From Aestuariirhabdus sp049985285 (GTDB taxonomy: Bacteria > Pseudomonadota > Gammaproteobacteria > Pseudomonadales > Aestuariirhabdaceae), in the NCBI RefSeq assembly GCF_049985285.1, contig NZ_JBNIEU010000003.1:248001-312000 (forward strand): 64,000 bases of DNA. Direction: 5' to 3'. Below the pieces are notes generated by a model. The model was given only the letters and a program-made list of their open reading frames with translations, did no database searches and was not told the DNA's origin. Both the position numbers and the translations under genes were made by a program. Of the stretch, positions 1 through 8,860 are shown piece by piece (the stretch's first letter is position 1; every line of letters starts with the position of its first letter).

Positions 1-1
1 C

Positions 2-682
2 ATCCCAACGGCATCCATGCTCGAGGAAACCGGCCCCAATTACGAGGCGGTCTTCGCGGAGCTGGGAGTAGAGAGTGCCGTGTCCCTGCCCATTCGCACC
101 CGTGAAGATGCTGCGTTGCCCGAATATCTGGAGGCATTAGCCAGCGCGACCGGTATTTTTATGACCGGAGGCAATCAGCTGCGTCTCTCGACCATTTTGG
201 GGGGCACAGCGGTTGCCCAAAGTATTCGGAGACTCAACGCCGTTGGCGTTCATGTCGCGGGTACCTCCGCCGGGGCGGCCATTATGCCCGAGCATATGAT
301 CGCCGGAGGTCCCTCGGGAGCACTGCCCAATGAGCAGGGGGTTACCTTTGCGCCGGGGATGGGGTTGATCAATAAGGTAATACTGGATCAGCATTTCAGC
401 CAGCGTAACCGGTTGGGCAGGTTATTGACGGCGGTCTCCTATAACCCATTCGCATCAGGCCTTGGCATTTGCGAGGACACGGCGGCCTTTATTGGCCCGG
501 ATGACGTATTGGAGGTCGTGGGCAGTGGCAGCATTACTGTCGTGGACCCCTCCGAGCTGGAGCACAGCTCGATGGCCGAAGCGAGCTCCAATGATTCGAT
601 CACCCTGATCGGTTTAAAGCTGCACATGCTCAGTCGTGGCGCCAAGTATTGCCTTGCAACCCGCCAGGCGACACCCGCCTAA
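2..682 (+). CDS. cphB: Cyanophycinase, 5' end cut by the window
   Basis: This is a serine exopeptidase of the S51 family that cleaves cyanophycin (multi-L-arginyl-poly-L-aspartate) into beta-Asp-Arg dipeptides in the cytoplasm. The frame is open from base 2 and reads IPTAS just before the first ATG at 17, as cyanophycinases do near their N terminus, so the gene begins outside the window and the ATG is probably internal. The nucleophile motif GTSAGA lies about 84 residues after that ATG. The family blocks DQHFSQRNR and GICEDTA follow. About 226 residues are present, against roughly 270 in the family. It lies in the same direction as cphA, separated from it by a terminator-like hairpin, so degradation and synthesis genes may be separate transcripts. 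Confidence 0.93.
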   Translation: MPTASMLEETGPNYEAVFAELGVESAVSLPIRTREDAALPEYLEALASATGIFMTGGNQLRLSTILGGTAVAQSIRRLNAVGVHVAGTSAGAAIMPEHMIAGGPSGALPNEQGVTFAPGMGLINKVILDQHFSQRNRLGRLLTAVSYNPFASGLGICEDTAAFIGPDDVLEVVGSGSITVVDPSELEHSSMAEASSNDSITLIGLKLHMLSRGAKYCLATRQATPA

Positions 683-686
683 ACCT

Positions 687-714
687 ATCTGTCTCAGACT
701 CATCTGTCTCAGAC
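687..714. repeat. Tandem 13-base duplication
   Basis: The 13 bases ATCTGTCTCAGAC occur at 687-699 and again at 702-714, giving a 15-base period. They lie directly between the cphB stop codon and the terminator-like hairpin. No function is evident. Confidence 0.8.
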
Positions 715-715
715 C

Positions 716-752
716 TTGCGGCTCGGTAGTGACTATCGGGCCGCAATTTTTT
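716..752 (+). terminator. Terminator-like hairpin after cphB
   Basis: The arm TTGCGGC (716-722) pairs with GCCGCAA (740-746). G-T and A-T pairs continue the stem inward around a small loop at about 729-733. Six T residues follow at 747-752. This is the form of a Rho-independent terminator for cphB. Confidence 0.7.
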
Positions 753-959
753 CCCGCTTCGGGCTATCAGGCCGACTTGATAGGGCACCATCCAAGAAAA
801 AAGCTCATGGTTATGGTGGCAATTTAAGCGGGTTTGTTATCTATTTAGTTATCATAAAATGTTTCAAGGAAATGACCCCCCGTCTTGGGTCATGGTATCG
901 GTGGCTGTCAGGATGCTTGAAAGCAATGGAGTGCTCTGGCCAGGAATTAGGAAGTTTCG

Positions 960-3779
960 ATGAAAATTATCTCCTCAAATGTGTACGTTGGACCCAATGT
1001 ATATGCTCATTTCCCGGTCATCCGCCATGTCGTTAACCTGGGTGTTTTGGAGCAGTATCCATCGGTAAAACTGGGGGCAGCGTTTATTCAGGGCCTCATT
1101 ACGGCGCTACCCGGATTGCAGGAGCACGGGTGCTCCTACGGAGAGCCGGGTGGTTTTATCCGCCGCCTAAAGGAGGATGAGGGCACCTGGATCGCCCATA
1201 TCTGGGAACACGTGACCCTTGAGCTCCAGTGCATGGCGGGCTCGGAAGTGACTTTTGGCAAGACCCGGGGCACCGGGGTGGAAGGCCAATACAACATGGT
1301 TTTTCAGTACAAGCAGCGTGATGTAGGTTTGGAGGCCGCTACGCTGGCGAGGAAACTGTTGGTGTCCTTGATGCCCGCCGACATCAGGGCGCAGGTTGAC
1401 ACCCGAGTGGAGGAATCCTTCGATTTCAGCGAAGAGCTGTCCGATTTTATCCGCTTTGCGCAGCGCAAGGAGTTTGGTCCCAGCACCCAGTCGCTGGTTA
1501 ATGCGGCGGAGGAGCGGAACATTCCCTGGCTGCGCCTGAACCAATACAGCCTGGTGCAGTTTGGACACGGTAAGTACCAGCAACGCATTCAGGCGACCAT
1601 CACCAGCCAAACCAACCACATCGCCGTGGAGATCTCCTGCGACAAGGAGGATACCCACAACCTGTTGAACGATCTCGGTTTGCCGGTACCGCAGCAGCGA
1701 ATGGTGTATTCCGAGAGTCAGGCGTGCAGCGCCGCCAGGCGTGTCGGTTATCCGGTGGTTCTGAAACCCCTCAATGCCAATCATGGTCGCGGCGTCTCGA
1801 TCAACCTCTCCAGTGACGAGGAGGTCAAAACCGCGTTCTCCCATGCCCGCGAGCATGGCACCAGCCGCGCGGTGTTGGTGGAGTCTTTCCTGACCGGACT
1901 CGACCATCGGATGTTGGTGGTGAACGGAGAGTTGGTGGCGGTTGCCAAGCGTGTGCCAGGGCATGTAATAGGTGATGGCAGCAGCACCATCTCCGAGTTG
2001 GTGGCACAGGTGAACCAGGATCCACGCCGAGGGGTGGGGCACGAGAAAGTGTTAACCCAGCTGGAGCTCGATGCACAGGCGTTGCGTTTGATGGCCGAGG
2101 CCGGTTATACCGAAGCATCGGTGCTGGCGGAGGGCGAACTATTTTATCTGCGCTCGACAGCAAACCTCTCCACTGGAGGCACCGCTATCGATATGACCGA
2201 CGTCACCCATCCCGACAACATCGCCATGGCCGAGCGGGCCGTGCGGGCAGTCGGTCTTGACGTAGGAGGAGTAGATTTTCTCACCGCCGATATCACCCAA
2301 TCCTATAAGGAGATTGGCGGCGGAATTGTCGAAGTTAATGCCGCGCCAGGGTTTCGCATGCATGTCGCACCCAGCGAGGGTAAACCCCGGGATGTGGCCG
2401 GTAAGGTGATGGAGATGCTGTTTCCGCAAGGCTCGCCGTCTCGCATTCCTATTGCCGGTATCACCGGCACCAACGGCAAAACCACGACGTCGAGGATGCT
2501 GGCCCATATCCTCAAAACTGCTGGCCACAATGTCGGTATGACCTCGACCGATGGTGTCTACGTGGATGGCCAGCTGTCGGTGAAGGGGGATATGACCGGT
2601 CCCGTATCGTCGCAGATTGTATTGCGTGATCCCTCGGTCGATGTGGCGGTACTGGAGACGGCCCGAGGAGGAATTTTACGCTCGGGCCTGGGTTACCGTG
2701 AAAGCGACGTCGCCGCTTGCTTGAACGTGCAGCCTGATCACCTGGGCATGAAAGGGATCGATACCCTGGACCAGCTCGCAGAGATCAAGCGTATTGTAGT
2801 GGAGGTCGCCAAAGATACCGCCGTGCTTAATGCCGATGATCCCCAGTGTTTGAAAATGGCCGAGCATACCCAGGCCAAAAACCTCTGTTACGTTACGATG
2901 AATACCGGCCACGGACTGGTACGCGAACATATTCGTGCAGGTGGCCGCGCGGTGGTGCTGGAGAGGGGCATTAACGGTGAGATGATCACCATTTTCGACA
3001 ACGGAGCACATATACCGTTGCTGTGGACCCACCTGATTCCGGCCACTCTCGAGGGCAAGGCTACCCACAACGTACAAAATGCGATGTTTGCTGCTGCGCT
3101 GGCCTACAGCCTTGGAAAGTCGAACGAGCATATCCAGCATGGACTGCGTACCTTTAACACGACCTTCTTCCAGGCGCCGGGTCGAATGAATGTGTACGAC
3201 GAGCATCCATTCCGGGTGATTCTTGACTACGCCCACAACCCCGATGGGGTTCGCTATATGAGCGAGTTGGCCAGCAAGCTGGAGGTGCCGGGTAAGCGAA
3301 TTGTGGTTATCGCAGGCCCCGGTGACCGTCGGGACGAGGATCTGGAAGGGATTGCCAAAGCGGCAGCGGGTCACTTTGACCTTTATATATGTAAAGCGGA
3401 TGACGATCGCCGTGGTCGAGGGGTGGATGAGGTACCCAATATTATGGCGGCGGGGCTGCGCGCCCAGGGAATCAGCGACGACAATATATTGGTGATAGCC
3501 GATGAAGTCGAAGCGGTCGATGAGGCACTTAATCGGGCGGCTCTTGATGATCTGGTGATCATTTTCGGAGACGCCATTACCCGTTGCTGGAAGCAGATTA
3601 TCCACTTTAATGGGAAGGCGAGCGCGCCGGTGGAGCCTGAGATGAAACCGTTACAGACCGTGGTGTCGATGCTCGATAGCAATGATCCGGACCCCTTTGT
3701 GCTGGAGACGGGGATGAAGATCGTGCGTGATGAGCGGGGTGTACGCGTCGTTTCTGAAGTCGACGAAGAGAGCGATTAA
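960..3779 (+). CDS. cphA: Cyanophycin synthetase
   Basis: This enzyme builds cyanophycin from aspartate and arginine using two ATP-dependent active sites. The 939 residues show the three expected parts. The N-terminal domain covers roughly 1-215 and opens with the GPNVYA block. The ATP-grasp domain covers about 220-480, with VLKPLNANHGRGVSINL near 268-285 and the metal-site block EVNAAPGFRMH near 458. The Mur-ligase-like domain starts with P-loop GTNGKTT near 500, followed by QPDHLGMKG near 591, DYAHNPDG near 755 and GPGDRRDEDL near 786. A GGAAG ribosome site lies 6 bases before the ATG. The length slightly exceeds cyanobacterial CphA1 because of a C-terminal tail of about 50 residues. The next gene starts directly after the stop codon, so the two are surely co-transcribed. 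Confidence 0.96.
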   Translation: MKIISSNVYVGPNVYAHFPVIRHVVNLGVLEQYPSVKLGAAFIQGLITALPGLQEHGCSYGEPGGFIRRLKEDEGTWIAHIWEHVTLELQCMAGSEVTFGKTRGTGVEGQYNMVFQYKQRDVGLEAATLARKLLVSLMPADIRAQVDTRVEESFDFSEELSDFIRFAQRKEFGPSTQSLVNAAEERNIPWLRLNQYSLVQFGHGKYQQRIQATITSQTNHIAVEISCDKEDTHNLLNDLGLPVPQQRMVYSESQACSAARRVGYPVVLKPLNANHGRGVSINLSSDEEVKTAFSHAREHGTSRAVLVESFLTGLDHRMLVVNGELVAVAKRVPGHVIGDGSSTISELVAQVNQDPRRGVGHEKVLTQLELDAQALRLMAEAGYTEASVLAEGELFYLRSTANLSTGGTAIDMTDVTHPDNIAMAERAVRAVGLDVGGVDFLTADITQSYKEIGGGIVEVNAAPGFRMHVAPSEGKPRDVAGKVMEMLFPQGSPSRIPIAGITGTNGKTTTSRMLAHILKTAGHNVGMTSTDGVYVDGQLSVKGDMTGPVSSQIVLRDPSVDVAVLETARGGILRSGLGYRESDVAACLNVQPDHLGMKGIDTLDQLAEIKRIVVEVAKDTAVLNADDPQCLKMAEHTQAKNLCYVTMNTGHGLVREHIRAGGRAVVLERGINGEMITIFDNGAHIPLLWTHLIPATLEGKATHNVQNAMFAAALAYSLGKSNEHIQHGLRTFNTTFFQAPGRMNVYDEHPFRVILDYAHNPDGVRYMSELASKLEVPGKRIVVIAGPGDRRDEDLEGIAKAAAGHFDLYICKADDDRRGRGVDEVPNIMAAGLRAQGISDDNILVIADEVEAVDEALNRAALDDLVIIFGDAITRCWKQIIHFNGKASAPVEPEMKPLQTVVSMLDSNDPDPFVLETGMKIVRDERGVRVVSEVDEESD

Positions 3780-5507
3780 ATGAGCGATGGTGATTCTGTA
3801 TTGAGCCCGGAGCTTATACTGGATGATGTGCGGCGGCTGACGGGCAAGAGCCTGCTGTGGGATAAGCCGGGGTCTATGCTTGATGGTTTTGTTCGCAACA
3901 TGAGCAAAGATCGTGTTGTGGAGCATTGGCAGACGGTGGTCCGTCACCTTCTCGCCCGCCTTGGATGGCATGCTGAAACGACCTGTTATCGCATCTTTGA
4001 GGATGGGGTTAGCCTGGGGGTGAGCGCGCCCCTTGATGCGCTTTATGCCGCTTGCGATATCAACGAAACCGCATGGGAGATCACCTATTCCGAGTTATGC
4101 GGGCTACCCCGGGAGGAGAGTCTGGAGTGCGCAATCGAGCGTTTGCGTGGTGCGATTGTCGAGGAGCAGAATCCGGCGTTACTGGAACTGGTTGCCGAGG
4201 CCCAACGTCTTGGTGTGCCCTGGTTGAGCGATGATGATGAGTTTTCCCTGGGTTACGGAGCCCACGTCCGGGTATGGCCGGTGCAGGCATTACCCGATCC
4301 GGTTGAACTGAAATGGTCGAGCTTTAAACCGATCCCGCTGGCGATGGTGACAGGCACTAACGGCAAATCCACCAGTGTCCGTATCCTGTCGCAGATGATG
4401 GCAAAGGCGGGTCGCTGCTGTGGTGTCACTTCAACTGATTTTATTCGTGTCGGGGAGAGCATTCTCGATTACGGAGACTACTCGGGGCCAGGCGGTGCGC
4501 GTATGTTATTACGTCATCCCGACACCGAGGTTGCGATTTTGGAGGTGGCTCGCGGAGGTATACTGCGGCGAGGATTACCGGTTGATCGAGTCGATGCGGC
4601 GCTGATCACCAATATTGCAGAAGACCACCTGGGCCAATACGGCATCAACACCATTGAGGCGTTGGCGCAAGCCAAGGCGGTGGTGGCCAAGGCCCTTGAT
4701 GGGGATGGCATGCTGGTGCTCAACGCCGATGATGAACAGTTACTGGCGCTGGCATCGACGCTGCGTGTTCGGTTGTGTTGGTTCTCCCTTGATGACGCCA
4801 ATCCCATGCTCAAATCCCACCGTGCGCGCGGGGGTGCAACCTGCTTCGTGCACGATGGGCAACTGGTATACAGTGACCCGGGCGAAGGTATCGAGTCGGC
4901 GATTATTGCGGTGGATGATATCCCGATGACGCTTAACGGCGCCGCACGCCATAACATTTTGAATGCCTTGGGGGCGATTGGTGTCGCGAAGAGTATGGGG
5001 CTCAGCAACAGCGTCATTGCCGAGGCGTTGCAGCAGTTCTCCAGCAGTGTCGAGGATAATCCGGGCCGGGGTAACCAGTTTGAAGTTAATGGCGCGCGGG
5101 TGGTGATGGATTTTGCTCATAACGTACACAGTATGCAGGCGATGGCCTCGACCATCGCCCATATGCCAGCATCGCGAAAATTTCTGATGTTGAGTATGGC
5201 GGGTGATCGCAGCGATCATGAGATACAGCAATCGACCGAGACAGCGCTGGCAATGAAGCCTGACGTGTTTGTCGTTGCTGAACTGGAGATCTACCTGCGG
5301 GGGCGCGAGCCGGGAGAGGTACCGCGTTTGATTGCCCAAGCCGCCGTTAACCAGGGTTTCCCCGAAGACCATATTCGTATCGCCCAAAGCCCGCTTGAGG
5401 GGGCGCAACTCATTGTCGGGCAACTGCAACCCGGCGACCTTGCCCTGTTGCTGGCGCTGTCTGATCGGGAGCAGATTATCGAGTTGTTAAATGCCGCGGT
5501 GAAGTAA
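3780..5507 (+). CDS. CphA-like Mur ligase without ATP-grasp domain
   Basis: The protein has 575 residues and starts on the base after the cphA stop. The last two thirds form a Mur-ligase-like domain matching that of CphA: P-loop TGTNGKST near 191, EVARGGILRRGL near 258, NIAEDHLGQYG near 279, DFAHNVHSM near 443 and AGDRSDHE near 476. The first 190 residues end in a stretch (AEAQRLGVPWLSDDDEFSLGYG) that resembles the end of the CphA N-terminal domain (AAEERNIPWLRLNQYSLVQFG). In CphA that stretch is followed by ATP-grasp; here it runs straight into the P-loop. I infer a CphA paralogue with N-domain and Mur domain but no ATP-grasp. Proteobacterial cphA loci are known to carry a second cphA-like gene, often written cphA'. 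Its activity is not deducible from the sequence; a helper or single-residue-adding role is possible. Confidence 0.85.
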   Translation: MSDGDSVLSPELILDDVRRLTGKSLLWDKPGSMLDGFVRNMSKDRVVEHWQTVVRHLLARLGWHAETTCYRIFEDGVSLGVSAPLDALYAACDINETAWEITYSELCGLPREESLECAIERLRGAIVEEQNPALLELVAEAQRLGVPWLSDDDEFSLGYGAHVRVWPVQALPDPVELKWSSFKPIPLAMVTGTNGKSTSVRILSQMMAKAGRCCGVTSTDFIRVGESILDYGDYSGPGGARMLLRHPDTEVAILEVARGGILRRGLPVDRVDAALITNIAEDHLGQYGINTIEALAQAKAVVAKALDGDGMLVLNADDEQLLALASTLRVRLCWFSLDDANPMLKSHRARGGATCFVHDGQLVYSDPGEGIESAIIAVDDIPMTLNGAARHNILNALGAIGVAKSMGLSNSVIAEALQQFSSSVEDNPGRGNQFEVNGARVVMDFAHNVHSMQAMASTIAHMPASRKFLMLSMAGDRSDHEIQQSTETALAMKPDVFVVAELEIYLRGREPGEVPRLIAQAAVNQGFPEDHIRIAQSPLEGAQLIVGQLQPGDLALLLALSDREQIIELLNAAVK

Positions 5508-5547
5508 CGGAGCCGCCGCAGTGTCGAGGCTGCTATTAGCGGAGATT

Positions 5548-5575
5548 GGTATTGATGGAAGTAGGTATTGATGGA
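5548..5575. repeat. Tandem 12-base duplication
   Basis: GGTATTGATGGA occurs at 5548-5559 and 5564-5575, a 16-base period, in the gap between the cphA paralogue and the FkbM methyltransferase gene. It may be replication slippage; no role is evident. Confidence 0.7.
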
Positions 5576-5632
5576 GATAGGGGTAGTCCCATCAAGGATC
5601 TTTAGTAGACCAACAGGCTGCAAGGAAGGGAG

Positions 5633-6376
5633 ATGTCCAAACTTCGATTAATCGTAAAAAAGCTCAAGAAACTGCGTTATGGTCGCGACTACGTGTTGGC
5701 CAGGCATCAGGGGCTGCGTTTCATGCTTCGGGCGTCTAACCATGTCGATAGGAAGCTGTTGGGCGGTGGGCGCTATGAAGCGGAGCAGATCAGCAAAGTG
5801 ATCGGAATCATCAACCAGCGCAAGGTCGATCTCTTTGTAGATATCGGAGCAAATATCGGTGTTTACTCTATCCGCATAGCGAAAGCGTGCCCCGGCCTCG
5901 AAAAGGTAGTTGCTATAGAAGCCCAGATAGAAAACTACAATCAGTTGTGTGCAAACATTCGTCTCAATGATCTGGATCGTAGGGTAGATGCGCGCCATGT
6001 CGGCGCCAGCGACAAAGCCGGGGTGGTGGAGTTCTTGATTAATAAGGGCAGCAGCACGGGTACATCGAGGATCAAAGACACTGCTCCCAAGGACACCAAA
6101 GCCAGAAAATTTAACCTGGATATGGTGAAGGTCGATACGATCGATAACCTGTTGCAGGCGGTGGAGGGGCGCTCTATCTTTTTTAAGATTGATGTTGAAG
6201 GCCATGAACGCAATGTACTACTGGGAATGAAAAAGGTGTTGCAGAAAAACCACTGTTTTTTCCAGATAGAAATTTTGGACAGCAACCCACAGCGGGTCAC
6301 GGAGGGGCTGGGTTTAAAGCCTATTGACCAGGTTGGCGGCGACCTCTATTTTGAATCGTTCCCTGAACCCAGCTGA
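5633..6376 (+). CDS. FkbM family methyltransferase
   Basis: A 247-residue SAM-dependent methyltransferase of the FkbM family, which mostly methylates hydroxyl groups of sugars or secondary metabolites. Motif I is DIGANIGVYS near residue 70. An acidic residue follows at VVAIEAQ (about 93), and the FkbM block FFKIDVEGHERNVLLGM lies near 183. The start ATG follows a GGGAG ribosome site. The substrate cannot be told from the sequence. It lies about 125 bases downstream of the cyanophycin genes in the same direction, with no evident terminator between them. That does not show that it acts on cyanophycin. Confidence 0.85.
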   Translation: MSKLRLIVKKLKKLRYGRDYVLARHQGLRFMLRASNHVDRKLLGGGRYEAEQISKVIGIINQRKVDLFVDIGANIGVYSIRIAKACPGLEKVVAIEAQIENYNQLCANIRLNDLDRRVDARHVGASDKAGVVEFLINKGSSTGTSRIKDTAPKDTKARKFNLDMVKVDTIDNLLQAVEGRSIFFKIDVEGHERNVLLGMKKVLQKNHCFFQIEILDSNPQRVTEGLGLKPIDQVGGDLYFESFPEPS

Positions 6377-6495
6377 GGTTTCAATAGGGTGCGCCATTGT
6401 TTACTGTTCGAGAGAGATTTCGAAATAATAAACAAGAAAACCATGCTGGCTCCTCTTGTTATTTCATTGCACTCAGGCAAGGGAGGTAAACCCCT

Positions 6496-7041
6496 ATGGC
6501 CGACCCTGATGTCGTAGAAAAACTCGATGTTTTTGACCGTGCTCTGGTGGTTATCTATCGCAGTGCCATCACTCTGGCCGCACTCTATTTCCTATTGGCC
6601 GCAGGCGTATGGTTCGCCTGGTCTATAGAGCCCCAGCGCCTGGTATTGCTGATGCTGTCGGCCACCATGATGGCGACATCGTTGCACATCTACGCCAAGA
6701 TAATCCGGTATCTGCTTCTACTCAGTACCCTGTTGGGAATACTGTGGGTTGCGGTAGGGGCGTCCTTAGGGATAGCGGCACATCCTCTGGTGGCAGAAGG
6801 CTTGCTGCTGGTGACGGTGTCCGGGGTGGCGTACAAGGAGAGTCACTGCTTTCGTGTTCCGGGCTTGCAGTGGATGCCCCTGCTTTTGTTGGTGTTGGTT
6901 CTTCTACGGTATCTGCACAGCCCAGTCTTGGCGCCAGGGGTATCGCTGGTGGCTGCCGTCTTGATGGGTTATCTATCGATTAAAAAGTGGCAGATGCCGC
7001 TGTATTTCGATATTGGTGATCGCAGCAAATACCAGAATTAA
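6496..7041 (+). CDS. Small integral membrane protein, DUF2301-like
   Basis: A 181-residue hydrophobic protein with about five or six membrane segments: roughly 23-46, 50-66, 73-95, 98-115, 125-140 and 143-160. The short block YKESHCF between segments and the PLYFDIGDRSKYQN tail recall the uncharacterised DUF2301 family, recognised from memory and not searched. A GGGAGG ribosome site precedes the ATG. No substrate, cofactor motif or partner is visible. It is convergent with ybiT. Confidence 0.65.
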   Translation: MADPDVVEKLDVFDRALVVIYRSAITLAALYFLLAAGVWFAWSIEPQRLVLLMLSATMMATSLHIYAKIIRYLLLLSTLLGILWVAVGASLGIAAHPLVAEGLLLVTVSGVAYKESHCFRVPGLQWMPLLLLVLVLLRYLHSPVLAPGVSLVAAVLMGYLSIKKWQMPLYFDIGDRSKYQN

Positions 7042-7065
7042 TGCCATAACAGACATTAATTCTGG
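7032..7065. terminator. Inverted repeat between convergent genes
   Basis: CCAGAATTAATG (7032-7043) and CATTAATTCTGG (7054-7065) form a perfect 12-base-pair stem with a 10-base loop. The left arm contains the stop codon of the upstream membrane-protein gene. There is no long T run on either strand, so termination in both directions is plausible but unproven. Confidence 0.45.
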
Positions 7066-7076
7066 CTGCGGAGGGT

Positions 7077-8669
7077 TTAAACCACGCCCTGGCTGCGTAG
7101 GTAGTCTTCGTAGGTGCCGTGGAAATCAACGACCCCCGTTGGTGTCAGCTCGATGATTCGGGTGGCCAGCGAGGAGACAAATTCCCGGTCGTGACTGACG
7201 AAGACCAATGTACCGGAGTAGTCTTCCAGTGCCTGGTTGAGGGATTCGATCGATTCCATATCAAGGTGGTTAGTAGGCTCATCCATCAACAGGATGTTGG
7301 GGCGCTGCAGCATCATTTTGCCGAACAGCATGCGACCCTGCTCACCACCGGAGATCACCTTGACCGATTTCCCGATTTCGTTCTGGGAGAACAGCAGGCG
7401 CCCGAGGGTGCCACGAATCGCTTGCTCGTCGTCGCCCTCTTTGCCCCACTGGTTCATCCAGTCAAAGAGCGTTTTGTTGCATTCGAAGTCGGCGGCGTGG
7501 TCCTGGGCGTAGTAACCCAGCTGGCTATTCTCGGACCACTTAACGTTACCCGCGCTGGGTTCAAGGTCGCCGAACAGGCAGCGCAACAGCGTCGATTTGC
7601 CGATACCGTTGGGGCCAATCACGGCAATTTTTTCCCCGACTTCGACCATCAGGTTAAGGTCGCTGAACAGCTTTTCGTCGTCGTAGGACTTGGCCAGCCC
7701 CTCGACCTCGAGTGCGAGGCGGTGCAGCTTTTTCTCCTGCTCGAAACGGATATAGGGGTTCTGGCGACTGGAGGGCTTGATCTCGTCGAGCTGAATCTTG
7801 TCGATCTGCTTGGCCCGCGAGGTTGCCTGCTTGGACTTGGAGGCGTTGGCGGAGAAGCGGCTGACGAAGGATTTTAGCTCCGAAATCTGCGCCTTTTTCT
7901 TCGCATTTTCGGACAGCAGACGCTCCCGCGCCTGAGTGGACGCGGTCATGTATTGGTCGTAGTTACCCGGGTATAGACGTAGCTCACCGTAGTCCATGTC
8001 CGCCATGTGGGTGCAGACACTGTTGAGGAAGTGACGGTCGTGGGAGATGATGATCATGGTGCAGTTGCGCTCGTTGAGCACCCCTTCCAACCAGCGAATG
8101 GTGTTGATGTCGAGGTTGTTGGTGGGTTCGTCCAGCAGCATGACATCGGGGTTGGAGAACAGCACCTGAGCCAGCAGTACACGCAGCTTCCAGCCCGGAG
8201 CGACCTTGCTCATGGGGCCGAAGTGGAGCTCTTCCTCGATCCCCACTCCCAGCAGCAGTTCACCGGCGCGAGATTCGGCGGTGTAGCCATCCATTTCGGC
8301 AAATTCGGATTCCAGCTCGCCGGCGCGGATGCCGTCGGCTTCGGTCATCTCCGGGTTGGCGTAAATGGCGTCACGCTCGGCCTTTACCGCCCACAACTCC
8401 TCGTGTCCCATGATCACGGTATCGATGACGCTGAACTCCTCGAAGGCAAACTGATCCTGCTTTAGCTTACCGAGGCGCTCATTGGGGTCTTTGGAGACGT
8501 TACCCGCGGTGGGCTCGAGATCGCCACCAAGGATTTTCATAAAGGTCGATTTACCGCAACCGTTAGCGCCGATCAGGCCGTAGCGATTGCCCTCGCCAAA
8601 TTTGACGGAGACATTTTCAAACAGTGGCTTGGCGCCAAACTGCATGGTGATATTGGCAGTAGTGAGCAA
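7077..8669 (-). CDS. ybiT: ABC-F ATPase YbiT
   Basis: A 530-residue protein, the same length as E. coli YbiT and alike throughout. It has two ABC domains and no membrane part, as in ABC-F translation factors that bind the ribosomal E site. Walker A motifs are GANGCGKST near 34 and GPNGIGKST near 353. Both Walker B motifs (MLLDEPTNNLD, LLMDEPTNHLD) and both switch histidines (SHDRHF, SHDREF) are present. The first signature is degenerate (KVAPGWKLRVLLAQ) and the second is SGGEQGRML, the YbiT pattern. The inter-domain linker is charged and helical. YbiT's exact role in translation is not settled. Confidence 0.95.
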   Translation of the reverse strand: MLTTANITMQFGAKPLFENVSVKFGEGNRYGLIGANGCGKSTFMKILGGDLEPTAGNVSKDPNERLGKLKQDQFAFEEFSVIDTVIMGHEELWAVKAERDAIYANPEMTEADGIRAGELESEFAEMDGYTAESRAGELLLGVGIEEELHFGPMSKVAPGWKLRVLLAQVLFSNPDVMLLDEPTNNLDINTIRWLEGVLNERNCTMIIISHDRHFLNSVCTHMADMDYGELRLYPGNYDQYMTASTQARERLLSENAKKKAQISELKSFVSRFSANASKSKQATSRAKQIDKIQLDEIKPSSRQNPYIRFEQEKKLHRLALEVEGLAKSYDDEKLFSDLNLMVEVGEKIAVIGPNGIGKSTLLRCLFGDLEPSAGNVKWSENSQLGYYAQDHAADFECNKTLFDWMNQWGKEGDDEQAIRGTLGRLLFSQNEIGKSVKVISGGEQGRMLFGKMMLQRPNILLMDEPTNHLDMESIESLNQALEDYSGTLVFVSHDREFVSSLATRIIELTPTGVVDFHGTYEDYLRSQGVV

Positions 8670-8860
8670 TGTAGTAATCCGGGTTAAGGTATTTAAAGAG
8701 GAGGTCGTCTCCCTGCTGTGGCGAAGGCTCGGCAGCAGTGAGCAAAAAATAGGCGCGCATTATGCCAATTTAAGTTCTGTGGGGAAAGGGGCGAAGGGCG
8801 CCAATTGAGGTTTAGGCCCCGTAGGCAAAGGGGCAAGGGGCCTGATTCCTGGGGTGGGGG

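Noticed and set aside
1167..2042. Long minus-strand frame inside cphA
   Set aside because: It is a shadow of the strong plus-strand gene with no family features or ribosome site.
8814..8843. AGGCCCC/GGGGCCT stem between recQ and ybiT as a recQ terminator
   Set aside because: The loop is 16 bases and no T run follows on the minus strand.
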